Origin: Paracoccaceae bacterium | GTDB lineage: Bacteria; Pseudomonadota; Alphaproteobacteria; Rhodobacterales; Rhodobacteraceae | Length of the DNA stretch: 64,000 nucleotides | Assembly (NCBI GenBank): GCA_021741245.1 | Contig: JAIOYF010000013.1 | Span: forward strand, 22,462-86,461 | Direction: 5' to 3' | The notes under the pieces: model-generated | Seen by the model: only the letters and a program-made list of their open reading frames with translations | Told to the model about the DNA's origin: nothing | The model's database searches: none | Program-made: the position numbers and the translations under genes | Part shown: positions 27,206 to 36,796 of the stretch, piece after piece | Position numbering within the stretch: position 1 is the stretch's first letter | Layout: each line of letters opens with the position of its first letter

Positions 27206-27368
27206 GGCATCCCCAAAAAAAGTTTGGCCGATCAGGCCCAGATATGTGCTCCCCCGCCTAGCACACCCCATGTCATGGTGAAAACCCGTCTCTCCCCGTC
27301 GCGCCACTCTTGCCTTGCCCCCCGGCTTGCTGGCAGGAAAGGGGCGGCGAGTATCAGAGGGTGCCTCT

Positions 27369-28076
27369 ATGACGATCATCTGCACGATTTGCGCGCGCGG
27401 CGGCTCCAAAGGGGTGCCGGGCAAGAATGTTCGCCCCATCGCGGGCAAACCCCTGATCGCATGGACTGTTGAGCAGGCCTTGGCGACGGGTCTGTTCGAT
27501 TTTGTGGCCGTCAGCAGTGACAGCGCCGAAATCCGGGCCGCCGCCGCCACTGCAGGGGCGCATCTGACCATTGACCGCCCCGCCGATATGGCCACGGATC
27601 AAGCGGGAAAGGTGCCCGCGATTGCCCATGCCTGCCTTGCGGCCGAGGCAGCCTTGGGCCGAAAGACCGATATTCTGGTCGATCTTGATTGCACCTCGCC
27701 CCTGCGCGATTTGACCGACATCACAGGCTCGGTCGATCTGTTGCGGCAAACCGGGGCGACAAATGTGATCACGGGGGCGGAATCGCGCCGCTCTCCCTAT
27801 TTCAACATGGTGGAACGCGCAGCGGATGGCACCGTGCATCTGTCAAAACCCTTGCCCGACATGGTTTTGCGCCGTCAGGACTCGCCCGCTTGCTTTGATA
27901 TGAACGGCTCGGTCTATGTTTGGCAGCGCGATGCTTTTCTGGCCGATCCACGCGTGTTTTATCCCGACACCCGCCTGTTCGAGATGCCCGAAGAACGGTC
28001 TGTCGACATTGACCGAGAGCTGGATTTCCTGATCGTGGAGATGCTTTTGCAGCGTAAACTGGCGCAGGCCTGCTAG
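27369..28076 (+). CDS. legF: CMP-nonulosonate cytidylyltransferase (probably CMP-legionaminate)
   Basis: A 235-residue enzyme of the NeuA family that activates a nonulosonic acid with CTP. The CTP-binding motif ARGGSKGVPGKN is at the start, followed by VSSDS and DLDCTSPLR, where the NeuA family has a metal-binding Asp. Because a separate pseF is present, this copy most likely serves legionaminic acid. It is the only plus-strand gene in the locus and converges on pseI with three bases between stops. Confidence 0.85.
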   Translation: MTIICTICARGGSKGVPGKNVRPIAGKPLIAWTVEQALATGLFDFVAVSSDSAEIRAAAATAGAHLTIDRPADMATDQAGKVPAIAHACLAAEAALGRKTDILVDLDCTSPLRDLTDITGSVDLLRQTGATNVITGAESRRSPYFNMVERAADGTVHLSKPLPDMVLRRQDSPACFDMNGSVYVWQRDAFLADPRVFYPDTRLFEMPEERSVDIDRELDFLIVEMLLQRKLAQAC

Positions 28077-28079
28077 GCC

Positions 28080-29138
28080 CTACAGCGCAATATCATCCAG
28101 ACGCACCGGGGTTTCGGCCTCGATATCAATCAGCATGGTTTTGCCCAGAATACGCTCCAGATGCTTTGGCGCCGCGCCAAATCCGGGGCGCACAGAACGA
28201 ACGCTGTCTGGCGTGATGACATCGCCCTGCTTCAGCGCCTTGACGAAATAGAGCGAGCGGCGAAAGATCACATTGCTGCGCTCGGATGATTTGCGGCCGT
28301 AATCCACCGCCCCCAACGCATCCCAAGCGGTGCGCGCGGCGCTGCAAAGCTGGATCAGTTCGGGCGGTTCCAAGGAAAAGCTGTCATCCGGCCCGCCGCC
28401 ATTGCGATCCAGCGTCACATGCTTTTCGATGATCGACGCCCCCATCGCCACGGCTGCAATCGCGGTTGTGTTGTCCAGCGTGTGGTCCGACAGGCCCGTG
28501 ACCAGCCCGAACCGCGCGATCATGTCGGGGATCAGGCGCAGGTTGTAGTCGCCGGGCGGGGCGGGATAGCCCGAAACACAATGCAAGATCGCCAGTTCCT
28601 TGCAGCCACCGTCGCGGGCCGCTGCAATCGCCTCGGCAATCTCATCGGCGTCGGCCATCCCAGTCGAGATGATCATCGGTTTGCCCGTGCTGGCCGCATA
28701 GCGGATCAGCGGCAGATCGACGGCCTCAAAGCTTGCGATCTTGTAGGCCGGGGCATTCAGATCTTCGAGAAAGTCGATGGCGGTATTGTCAAAGGGCGAG
28801 GAAAACATCGTCACCCCGCGCGCGCGGGCACGATCAAACAGGGCCTTGTGCCACTCCCATGGGGTAAAGGCGCTTTCATAAAGCGCATAAAGGCTCTGCC
28901 CGGCCCATTTGCCGCTGGTGATCTGAAATTCCGGACGGGCGGAGTTGAGCGTGATCGTATCGGCGCGATAGGTCTGCAACTTCACCGCCGCAGCCCCCGC
29001 CGCGGCCGCCTTGTCGATGATGGCAAAAGCCGCGTCCATGCTGCCGTTGTGGTTGGCGGATAACTCGGCAATCACATAGGGCGGGTGGTCGGGGCCGATG
29101 GCGCGGCCTGCAATGGTGATTTCGGGGCGGTCGGACAT
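28080..29138 (-). CDS. pseI: pseudaminic acid synthase
   Basis: A 352-residue NeuB-family synthase. Motifs are VIAELSANHNG, VKLQTYRADTIT, FSSPFD, YKIASFEA, ISTGMA, CVSGYPAP and GLSDHT, then a C-terminal SAF domain from about residue 285. The ELSANHNGS and SGYPAP variants are those of PseI, which condenses the 6-deoxy-altrose diacetamido sugar with PEP. It is the last gene of the pse operon, 18 bases after the pseGH fusion. Confidence 0.92.
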   Translation of the reverse strand: MSDRPEITIAGRAIGPDHPPYVIAELSANHNGSMDAAFAIIDKAAAAGAAAVKLQTYRADTITLNSARPEFQITSGKWAGQSLYALYESAFTPWEWHKALFDRARARGVTMFSSPFDNTAIDFLEDLNAPAYKIASFEAVDLPLIRYAASTGKPMIISTGMADADEIAEAIAAARDGGCKELAILHCVSGYPAPPGDYNLRLIPDMIARFGLVTGLSDHTLDNTTAIAAVAMGASIIEKHVTLDRNGGGPDDSFSLEPPELIQLCSAARTAWDALGAVDYGRKSSERSNVIFRRSLYFVKALKQGDVITPDSVRSVRPGFGAAPKHLERILGKTMLIDIEAETPVRLDDIAL

Positions 29139-29156
29139 GGGATGCTCCTTTCGCGA

Positions 29157-30728
29157 TCAGATGACGTGCGGGTCTGGGGTTTGCAACCCCCGCAATGGCA
29201 AAGACATTTGAACATAGTCGTTGGCCTGCCCGGTTTCGGCGTATCCTGCCGCCAAGAACAGCGCGTGTGAGGCCGCATTTGAACGGTGCACTTCGGCAAC
29301 AAGATGGTGCAGTCCGTCGCGTCGCGCCAGATCGGCAAGCCGCGCCAGCAAACGCAGGCCAAGCCCTTTGCCGCGCGCGTCTGGGGCCAAGAGGATGGAG
29401 ACAGTTGCCGCGCCGCTTTCATGCAGGTCCAGCCGCAGATGTCCAAGGGCCGTGCCGTCACTGGTGGCGATGAAAAGCCTGCGATCGGCTGCGGCAAGCG
29501 CCTTTTGAAACCAATTCAGGTGATCCGCCAACGGGGTATTCGCGCCCGAACGAAAGGCGGTTTGGGGCAGACCCTGCCGCCAGTGCCAAACAGTTTGCGC
29601 ATCTGTTATGTTGGCCCTGCGCAGTTGGACGGGGGTTTCCATAGCCACCGCAACCCGCGCCGCACCAAGGCCATCAGCGACTTTGGCCGCACAGGCTGAC
29701 ATATCTGCCAAGGCCATGGAATCGCACGACAGGCGGGCCACCGCATCACACATGCCTTGACCAAGGCCATCATCCGCCGCCCCGCCTGCAAGCTCCGCTG
29801 CGCCCGACTTGGCCAAGGCCGCAGCCCCGTCTTGCTGATTATGGGCCAAGACCACGATCAGCGAGGGCAGGCCTTGTACACACCGCTCCCACGCGGTGCC
29901 GCCTGCCGCCCCAATGGCCAGATCGGCTTGGGCCATCAGGGCAGCCATATCCGCAACGCCCACCAGAACACGGGTGGGGATAGGCATTGCCTTTGCCTGT
30001 TCCTGAACATGGCCAAGTGAGGGGGCCGTGGGCCCCATGACCACCGTGATCTGCCTGACCGAGGGTGGCGCATCTGCGGCAAGCGCCGTCAAGGCGCGCC
30101 CTGTGACATTGGGCAGGTCCATGCCGCCCATAGAGATCAACAGATGCTCAAGCGCGAATCCGCAAGCCTTTCGCCGCGCAAGCGACGCTGCGCGGGTGCG
30201 TTCGAACTCTGGCCGCAACAGGGCAAAGTGCGGACCGATCAAACGCTCAGCACTATCGGGCAAAAGCCCGTCGTAATCCGCAGAATGACGGCCAAGGTTC
30301 TGATCCAGCAGCAGATCGGCCGCATGGTTACGGTCGCCAAGATCGTCGATCACCATGATGCGTGCGACGGCGGGTCGGACAGCCTCTTGCCATTGCGCCT
30401 CAAAGGCATAGTGGTCCAGCACCAGCCAATCGCTGCCCGCCGACAGTGCCGCGCGCGTCTGGGCCGCATCCGTCTGCCATGACACCCCGGCCCATGCGGC
30501 GTGAAACGGGGCTTCGGCGACCGGCACGAACCCGTCATCCGGCGCAGGCAACAGCGTCACGGCAAAGCCCTGATCTTTAATCCGTTCGGCCATCTGGCCC
30601 GGCAGATCGCGGCAGATGAAGCGGCACGCGTGCCCGCGCAGGCGCAAGGCCTCGGCCAGAGTCAGACAGCGCATCACATGGCCGGACCCGATCTGTAAAG
30701 ACGCATCGCAGCGAAAGGCGACTTGCAT
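29157..30728 (-). CDS. PseG-PseH fusion: UDP-sugar hydrolase plus N-acetyltransferase
   Basis: A 523-residue two-domain protein. Residues about 1-330 match PseG, the hydrolase that releases UDP from UDP-2,4-diacetamido-trideoxy-altrose: FRCDASLQIGSGHVMRC at the start, an MGGMD segment, and GAAGGTAWERC near residue 265. Residues about 368-510 match a GNAT acetyltransferase with the acetyl-CoA loop DARGKGLGLRLL and an NxASxALFLAAGY end, equivalent to PseH. PseH acts before PseG, so the fusion joins consecutive steps. There is no in-frame stop or frameshift at the join. Confidence 0.9.
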   Translation of the reverse strand: MQVAFRCDASLQIGSGHVMRCLTLAEALRLRGHACRFICRDLPGQMAERIKDQGFAVTLLPAPDDGFVPVAEAPFHAAWAGVSWQTDAAQTRAALSAGSDWLVLDHYAFEAQWQEAVRPAVARIMVIDDLGDRNHAADLLLDQNLGRHSADYDGLLPDSAERLIGPHFALLRPEFERTRAASLARRKACGFALEHLLISMGGMDLPNVTGRALTALAADAPPSVRQITVVMGPTAPSLGHVQEQAKAMPIPTRVLVGVADMAALMAQADLAIGAAGGTAWERCVQGLPSLIVVLAHNQQDGAAALAKSGAAELAGGAADDGLGQGMCDAVARLSCDSMALADMSACAAKVADGLGAARVAVAMETPVQLRRANITDAQTVWHWRQGLPQTAFRSGANTPLADHLNWFQKALAAADRRLFIATSDGTALGHLRLDLHESGAATVSILLAPDARGKGLGLRLLARLADLARRDGLHHLVAEVHRSNAASHALFLAAGYAETGQANDYVQMSLPLRGLQTPDPHVI

Positions 30729-30732
30729 CCGT

Positions 30733-31410
30733 TTAGCCCCTTATGGCGGCAAACAGGGCCTCGGCGCGCGCCCAGTCCTCGGGCGTGTCGATGTCTTGCA
30801 CGCGGTGGCGGGGAAGGGGCAGGCCCATGGCCCCCGGACCAAACACGGCCGTCCCCGCCGCCCAAGTGGCGGCACGCGCCCAATAGAACTGCCCGGCATC
30901 ATGCCATGCCTCTTCCAGATCCTGACTGCGGGTCAGCATATGTTCGGGCTGCATCATCTGCACCGCACCATCGGGGTTCCGGCGCAGCGCGCGCTGGATG
31001 GGGAAGGGAAAGCTGGTGACCGAGATGACATAGCCTTCATCCCCCAACAGGGCATGGCCTGCCACCAGATCCTCGGCCCGCACCAGGGGCGCGGTGGCGT
31101 AAAGGCAGCACAGCGCCGTGTCAGGTGTCAGCGCCAGTTCGGCGGCGGCATGCGCAATCACGGGCACCGTGGGCGTGAAATCATCGGCAAGGGTAGCGGG
31201 GCGCATGAACGGCACCTCGGCCCCTTCGGCGCGTGCCACTTCGGCAATCTGCGGATCATCGGTGGACACAACGATCCGGTCAAACAGCCCCGAGGCGTGC
31301 GCCGCCGCAATCGGCCAGCCGATCATCGGGCGGCCGTGAAACAGCGCCACATTCTTGCGCGGAATACGCTTTGATCCGCCCCGTGCCGGAATGATGCAGA
31401 CGGCCATCAC
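30733..31410 (-). CDS. pseF: pseudaminic acid cytidylyltransferase
   Basis: A 225-residue NeuA-type enzyme making CMP-pseudaminic acid. The CTP motif IIPARGGSKRIPRKN is at residues 5-19, followed by VVSTDD and LYATAP. The ATG overlaps the pseC stop (ATGA). The downstream pseGH begins four bases after its stop. Confidence 0.9.
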   Translation of the reverse strand: MMAVCIIPARGGSKRIPRKNVALFHGRPMIGWPIAAAHASGLFDRIVVSTDDPQIAEVARAEGAEVPFMRPATLADDFTPTVPVIAHAAAELALTPDTALCCLYATAPLVRAEDLVAGHALLGDEGYVISVTSFPFPIQRALRRNPDGAVQMMQPEHMLTRSQDLEEAWHDAGQFYWARAATWAAGTAVFGPGAMGLPLPRHRVQDIDTPEDWARAEALFAAIRG

Positions 31411-32549
31411 AGCACCTGTCGCAGCGCCGCTACGACCTGATCCTGCGCTGCATCCGTCAGCCCGAAATAAAGCGGGATCGAGATGGCGCGCGCGTAATAC
31501 CCCTCAGACACCGGGAACATGCCGGGGGTAAAGCCCATGGCGGCATAATAAGGTTGGGTATGGACGGGGATGTAATGCAGGTTCACGCCGATCCCTTGGG
31601 CGCGCAGCCCCTCGAACACCGCGCGGTGACGGGCAGGGTCCACCTGAACGACGTAAAGATGCCAGCTTGAGGCGGTGTCGGGTGCCTGCACGGGCACGGT
31701 CAGCGGCAGATCGGCCAGCAAGCGGTGATAGCGCGCGGCCAGTTCCGCCCGCCGCGCAACCATACTGGGCAGGCGGGTCATTTGTGACAGGCCAAGCGCG
31801 GCCTGCATTTCCGTCATGCGGTAGTTGTAGCCCAAGGTGACCTGCTGGTAATACCACGGGCCATCGGGGGCATGGGTCATCTCGTCAGCCTCCCGCGTGA
31901 TGCCATGGCTGCGCGCCAGCTCCATCGCCCGGGCAAGGCCCGCATCTTGCGTGGTGGCAAGCCCGCCCTCGGCGGTGGTGATGATCTTGACCGGATGAAA
32001 ACTGAACACGCAGATGTCGCTATAACGGCAATCGCCGATGGGCTGGCCCAGATAGGTGGCGCCGATGGCGTGGCTGGCATCCTCGATCACCTTGACGCCA
32101 TAGGTGCGGGCCAGCGTCCCGATCGCCGCCATATCCGCCGATTGACCGCACAGGTGCACGGGCACGATGATCTTGGGCAAACGGCCCGCCGCCGCCGCTG
32201 CTTTCAGCTTGGCCGCAAGCGCCTTGGGGCACATGGTAAAACGCACCGGGTCGATATCGACGAAATCAACCGTCCCCCCGCAATAGATCGCGCAATTTGC
32301 GCTGGCGACAAAAGTGTTGGGCACGGTCCAGAGCACATCGCCAGGGCCTAGCCCAAGCGCCATGCAGGCCACATGCAGGGCCGAGGTGGCCGAATTTACC
32401 GCCACCCCATGTGCCGCCCCACACCAATCGGCCACCGCGCGCTCAAAGGCGGGCACGACGGGGCCCTGGGTCAGGAAATCGGATTTCAGAACCGCCTCAA
32501 CCGCCCTCAGATCATCCTCGGAAATATCCTGACGGCCATAGGGGATCAT
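31407..32549 (-). CDS. pseC: UDP-4-amino-4,6-dideoxy-N-acetyl-L-altrosamine transaminase
   Basis: A 380-residue DegT-type aminotransferase. Lys188 in FSFHPVKII is the PLP lysine and Asp157 in VIEDASH binds the ring nitrogen. SFHPVK and QVTLGYNYRM are typical of PseC. I start at ATG 32549, one base after the pseB stop; the frame continues upstream but only inside pseB. It aminates the product of PseB using glutamate. Confidence 0.92.
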   Translation of the reverse strand: MIPYGRQDISEDDLRAVEAVLKSDFLTQGPVVPAFERAVADWCGAAHGVAVNSATSALHVACMALGLGPGDVLWTVPNTFVASANCAIYCGGTVDFVDIDPVRFTMCPKALAAKLKAAAAAGRLPKIIVPVHLCGQSADMAAIGTLARTYGVKVIEDASHAIGATYLGQPIGDCRYSDICVFSFHPVKIITTAEGGLATTQDAGLARAMELARSHGITREADEMTHAPDGPWYYQQVTLGYNYRMTEMQAALGLSQMTRLPSMVARRAELAARYHRLLADLPLTVPVQAPDTASSWHLYVVQVDPARHRAVFEGLRAQGIGVNLHYIPVHTQPYYAAMGFTPGMFPVSEGYYARAISIPLYFGLTDAAQDQVVAALRQVL

Positions 32550-32550
32550 G

Positions 32551-33549
32551 TCAGATCGCCCCGATCTTGGCCGCGTTGGAGGTGATCCACGCGCCAAGCT
32601 CGGCCTCGGTCATCCAATGGGGGTTGTTGTCGCTGGCATAGGTAAAGCCTTCAGCCACCTTGACGCCATCCTTGATCCGCACCGGGCTGGCCGACCAGTT
32701 GTGAATGGCAGGCAAAATCTTGAAATGCTGCGGGTATTCATAGGTATGCGGCGCATCCTCAGGGCCGATCATCTGCTCATGCAGCTTTTCGCCGGGGCGG
32801 ATGCCGACGATATCGTGCCGGGCCTCGGGGGCTGCGACATTTGCAATCTCGGTGATGGTCATCGAGGGGATCTTCTTCACATAGATCTCGCCGCCTTCCA
32901 TATCTTCAAACGCATGCCAGACCAGTTCCACGCCCTGTTCAAGGCTGATCATGAACCGAGTCATGCGCGGATCGGTGATCGGCAAAACGCCCTTGTCCTT
33001 GATCGACAAGAAGAACGGAATGACCGACCCGCGCGATCCCATCACATTGCCATAGCGCACCACAGAAAACCGCGTCCCATGTTCCCCGCCGTAAGAGTTG
33101 GAGGCGACAAACAGTTTGTCAGAGGCAAGTTTGGTCGCCCCATACAGGTTGATCGGGCTGCTGGCCTTGTCGGTCGACAGGGCGACCACGCGCTTGACCC
33201 CGCAATCAATCGCGGCATCAATCACATTCATCGCGCCATTGACGTTGGTTTTCACACATTCAAAGGGGTTGTATTCGGCTGTCGGCACGATCTTGGTCGC
33301 CGCCGCATGCACCACGAAATCCACCCCGCGCAGCGCGCGATACAGGCGATCGCGATCGCGCACATCGCCGATGAAAAAGCGCACCCGCTTGTCATCGCCA
33401 TAAAGCTTGGCCATGTCCCATTGCTTCATTTCATCCCGGCTGAAGATGATGATCTTTTTGGGATTATAGCGGGCAAGGGTCATCGGCACGAAAGCGTGGC
33501 CAAAAGAGCCGGTTCCACCGGTGACAAGGATTGTGGCGTCGTTCAGCAT
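32551..33549 (-). CDS. pseB: UDP-GlcNAc 4,6-dehydratase (inverting)
   Basis: A 332-residue enzyme starting the pseudaminic acid pathway. The Rossmann motif GGTGSFG is at residues 11-17. The inverting dehydratase signature is present: STDKASSP with Asp127 and Lys128, and Tyr136-x3-Lys140 in NLYGATK. It heads the coupled operon pseB-C-F-GH-I. There are 85 bases between it and the waaA stop upstream. Confidence 0.94.
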   Translation of the reverse strand: MLNDATILVTGGTGSFGHAFVPMTLARYNPKKIIIFSRDEMKQWDMAKLYGDDKRVRFFIGDVRDRDRLYRALRGVDFVVHAAATKIVPTAEYNPFECVKTNVNGAMNVIDAAIDCGVKRVVALSTDKASSPINLYGATKLASDKLFVASNSYGGEHGTRFSVVRYGNVMGSRGSVIPFFLSIKDKGVLPITDPRMTRFMISLEQGVELVWHAFEDMEGGEIYVKKIPSMTITEIANVAAPEARHDIVGIRPGEKLHEQMIGPEDAPHTYEYPQHFKILPAIHNWSASPVRIKDGVKVAEGFTYASDNNPHWMTEAELGAWITSNAAKIGAI

Positions 33550-33634
33550 CGGGTCTCACGTTCAGGGGCCGGCCCTTTGCGGGCATGGCGGGGTGTCGCG
33601 CGCCCCCTGTGTATCACCGAAGCGCCCGGTGATT

Positions 33635-34966
33635 TCAATGCTGTGCGGTCTGGATAAGCGGTTTCAACCCCGCATAGGTGCGCTCTGCCGCCCCGGTTTG
33701 CTGGCGGGCAAAGGTAAGGGCCGCTTTCCCCATCGCATCCCGCAGGGCCCCATCCTCCAACAGCGTGGCGATGCGGGCCTGCAAGGCACCCACGTCTGGG
33801 AGGCTTTCAAAGGCCCCGAGGCGGGCGGCGGGTTCGGCGGCAAAGGCGATGCCATAGGTGGATGGCCCCATGACCACGGGTTTGCCAAAGGCCATCGGCT
33901 CCATGATGTTGTGCCCGCCATGATCCACCAGCGACGCACCGACAAAGACCAGATCCGCCATCGGATAATAGGCATTCATCTCGCCCAGACTGTCGCCAAG
34001 GATCACCCTTGTGCCCGGCGGCACATCACCCGCCATATCCGGCCCAAGCGCCGAGCGGCGCAGGCAGGTGATCCCGGCCGTGGCCAGCGTTTCTGCCAGC
34101 GGGTCAAACCGTTGCGGGCTGCGCGGCACCCAGACCACGCCAAGGCCGGGGCGGTCGTGCAAGAGCGCCTGCACCATGGCCAAAAGGGCGGGTTCCTCAT
34201 CCTTGACCGATGAGGCGATCATCAGAACTTGGGCCACATCCCAGGCGGCGCGCAGCGATCTGCCCATCACGGGGTGCTTTGGGTCGATCCACTGATCATA
34301 TTTCATCTCACCCACAACGCTGATCCGTTTTGGGTCAACACCGAGGCTGAGGTAGCGGTCGCGAAACGCATCCGTGCGGGTAAAGATATGAGTAAAGCTT
34401 TGATAAAGCGCCAGAAGGTGCTTGCGTAACCCACGCTGCCGCGCAAGGGACCGTTCCAGCAGATTGCCGTTGGCCATCACCATCGGCACGCCTGCCAGAT
34501 GTGCCTCACGCAGCATGGCGGGCCAGATCTCGATCTCCAGCACGATGCCAAGCCGGGGCTGGGCGCGGCGTAGAAACAGGCGCACCGCCCAGAAAAGGTC
34601 AAGGGGCATGTAGCGATGGGTGATGCCCGGATCATCGGGGAACAGGCGCCAGCCCTCTTGCATTCCGGCGGGCGACAGATGGCTAAGGATCACCGCCACC
34701 CCGTCGGCCCGCAGTCGCCGGATCAGCGGGCTTGCCGCGCGGGTTTCCCCAAGTGAGGCCGCATAGATCCACACCGCCCCCTTTGGCCCGACGGGGCCAA
34801 GGCCAATGCGATCCTTCAGGCCGCGCAGATGCCCCGGTTCCCGCCGCCCGCGCCAGATCAGCAACACAGCGATCAGCGGCAGGGCCAGATGCATCAGCAC
34901 CTGTTGGGCCCAATACGCTGGGCGCACCCCCTTCGGAAAGTCCGTCTGAGGCAGCGGACCGGTCAC
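33635..34966 (-). CDS. waaA: 3-deoxy-D-manno-octulosonic acid transferase (canonical copy)
   Basis: A 443-residue GT30 enzyme that adds Kdo to lipid A precursor at the inner membrane. It has an N-terminal hydrophobic anchor (residues 20-40), SLGET with the catalytic Glu74, EIEIWP at 144-149, and a complete donor-site GGHNIMEP near residue 345. It follows metG by nine bases and precedes pseB. Compare the divergent paralogue at 25886-27205. Confidence 0.9.
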   Translation of the reverse strand: MTGPLPQTDFPKGVRPAYWAQQVLMHLALPLIAVLLIWRGRREPGHLRGLKDRIGLGPVGPKGAVWIYAASLGETRAASPLIRRLRADGVAVILSHLSPAGMQEGWRLFPDDPGITHRYMPLDLFWAVRLFLRRAQPRLGIVLEIEIWPAMLREAHLAGVPMVMANGNLLERSLARQRGLRKHLLALYQSFTHIFTRTDAFRDRYLSLGVDPKRISVVGEMKYDQWIDPKHPVMGRSLRAAWDVAQVLMIASSVKDEEPALLAMVQALLHDRPGLGVVWVPRSPQRFDPLAETLATAGITCLRRSALGPDMAGDVPPGTRVILGDSLGEMNAYYPMADLVFVGASLVDHGGHNIMEPMAFGKPVVMGPSTYGIAFAAEPAARLGAFESLPDVGALQARIATLLEDGALRDAMGKAALTFARQQTGAAERTYAGLKPLIQTAQH

Positions 34967-34975
34967 GTGAACGCC

Positions 34976-36694
34976 TCAGGCCCGGATGCCAGAGAACCGC
35001 GCCTGCCATTCGGCGCGCTCCTCATCCGTGATCTTGCGGAACAGGTTCTCCGGGATGGTAAAGGGCTGACCGGGGCCCAATGTGCGCATGGCCGTGGGCA
35101 GATCGTCTGGCCATGTCCAGTCGTCGCTGCCCATGGCCGTCATCATCGCGGCAGATGCGTCAGGGATAAAGGGGCGCGACAAGATTGCATAAACCCGGAT
35201 AAGGTTCAGCGCGAGGCGCACCTGCGCCTGTGCCTGCTCGGGATCGGTTTTCACCACCGTCCATGGGGCCGAGGATTGCAGATATTCGTTCCCGATCACC
35301 CAAATTCCCCGCAACTCCGCGGCCGCTTTGCGAACCTCCATCGTCTCCATCAGCGTGGCATAGTCGGCAATACGCGCTCCCAGATCGGCAATCAAAGCAG
35401 CCTCTTGCGGGCCAAAGGCCCCGGCGGCGGGCACGGTCGCGCCAAATTTCGCGGTGGCGAATTTGGTGACCCGGCTGACCAGATTGCCCAGAACATCCGC
35501 CAGATCCTTGTTGACCGAGCCTTGGAAGTTTTCCCACGTGAACTCACTGTCCGAGGATTCCGGCGCATGGCTCAGCAGCCACCAGCGCCAGTAATCTGAC
35601 GGCAGGATCGACAGCGCCTGATCCATGAACACACCGCGCCCACGCGACGTGCTGAACTGGCCACCATCGTAATTGAGGTAGTTGAAGGATTTCAGGTAAT
35701 CGACAAGCTTCCACGGCTCGCCCGATCCAAGGATTGTGGCGGGGAAACTCAGCGTGTGGAAGGGCACGTTATCCTTGCCCATGAACTGGTAATAGGTCAC
35801 GTCTTCCGCGCCCTTGTCGGTGCGCCACCAGCGTTCCCATGCGGCATCGTCCAAGCCATTGGCATCGGCCCATTCGGCGGTGGCGGCGATATATTCGATG
35901 GGAGCGTCGAACCAGACATAGAACACCTTGCCCTCCATCCCCGGCCAAGGCGCATCGCCGCGCCGCACGGGGATGCCCCAGTGCAGATCGCGGGTGATGC
36001 CCCGGTCTTGCAACCCATCCCCATCGTTCAGCCATTTCTTGGCGATTGAGGTGGTCAGCAGGGGCCAGTCATGCTTGGAGTCAATCCATGCCTCCAGCTT
36101 GTCGCGCAAATTGCGTTGCATCAGATAGAGGTGCTTGGTTTCGCGCAATTCCAGATTGGTGGAGCCGGAAATGGTCGAGCGCGGGTTGATCAGATCCGTC
36201 GGGTCCAACTGCTTGGTGCAGTTGTCGCACTGGTCACCGCGCGCTGAGTCATAGCCGCAATTGGGACAGGTGCCTTCGACATAGCGGTCGGGCAAGAAAC
36301 GGCCATCATCGACCGAATAGATCATTTTTTCCGAGACTTCGCGGATCAGCCCGTTGTCGGCCAGTTTCCCCGCGAAATGCTGGGTCAGGCGGTGGTTGCG
36401 CGGGCTGGAGGAGCGGCCGAAATGATCAAACGACAGCCGGAAGCCGCGCGCGATTTCGGCCTGCACCTGATGCATCTCGGCGCAGTATTCGGCCACTGGC
36501 TGGCCCGCCTTTGCAGCGGCAAGTTCGGCGGGCGTGCCATGTTCATCGGTGGCGCAGATGAACATCACCTCATGCCCCCGCGCCCGATTGTAGCGGGCAA
36601 ACAGATCAGCGGGAAGCTGACTGCCCACCAGATTGCCCAGATGCTTGATCCCGTTGATATAGGGAATGGCGGAGGTGATGAGAATCCGTGCCAT
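34976..36694 (-). CDS. metG: methionyl-tRNA synthetase
   Basis: A 572-residue class I aminoacyl-tRNA synthetase. The HIGH-type motif is HLGN within [10 protein letters not shown], four cysteines of a zinc knuckle are in CPNCGY and CDNC, and the KMSKS-type loop reads FSTSRGRG, as is usual in this clade. The C-terminal anticodon-binding helices are complete and there is no dimerisation extension. It lies immediately upstream of waaA on the same strand. Confidence 0.95.
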   Translation of the reverse strand: MARILITSAIPYINGIKHLGNLVGSQLPADLFARYNRARGHEVMFICATDEHGTPAELAAAKAGQPVAEYCAEMHQVQAEIARGFRLSFDHFGRSSSPRNHRLTQHFAGKLADNGLIREVSEKMIYSVDDGRFLPDRYVEGTCPNCGYDSARGDQCDNCTKQLDPTDLINPRSTISGSTNLELRETKHLYLMQRNLRDKLEAWIDSKHDWPLLTTSIAKKWLNDGDGLQDRGITRDLHWGIPVRRGDAPWPGMEGKVFYVWFDAPIEYIAATAEWADANGLDDAAWERWWRTDKGAEDVTYYQFMGKDNVPFHTLSFPATILGSGEPWKLVDYLKSFNYLNYDGGQFSTSRGRGVFMDQALSILPSDYWRWWLLSHAPESSDSEFTWENFQGSVNKDLADVLGNLVSRVTKFATAKFGATVPAAGAFGPQEAALIADLGARIADYATLMETMEVRKAAAELRGIWVIGNEYLQSSAPWTVVKTDPEQAQAQVRLALNLIRVYAILSRPFIPDASAAMMTAMGSDDWTWPDDLPTAMRTLGPGQPFTIPENLFRKITDEERAEWQARFSGIRA

Positions 36695-36796
36695 GATGCG
36701 CCCTTTGGTAATGCTGTCGCCCCTTTAGCGCAGGTCGCGCGCCCATGCCAGAGGATGCGCGGTTTTCAATGGGGCTTGTGGTGCCTGCGTGCGCCG

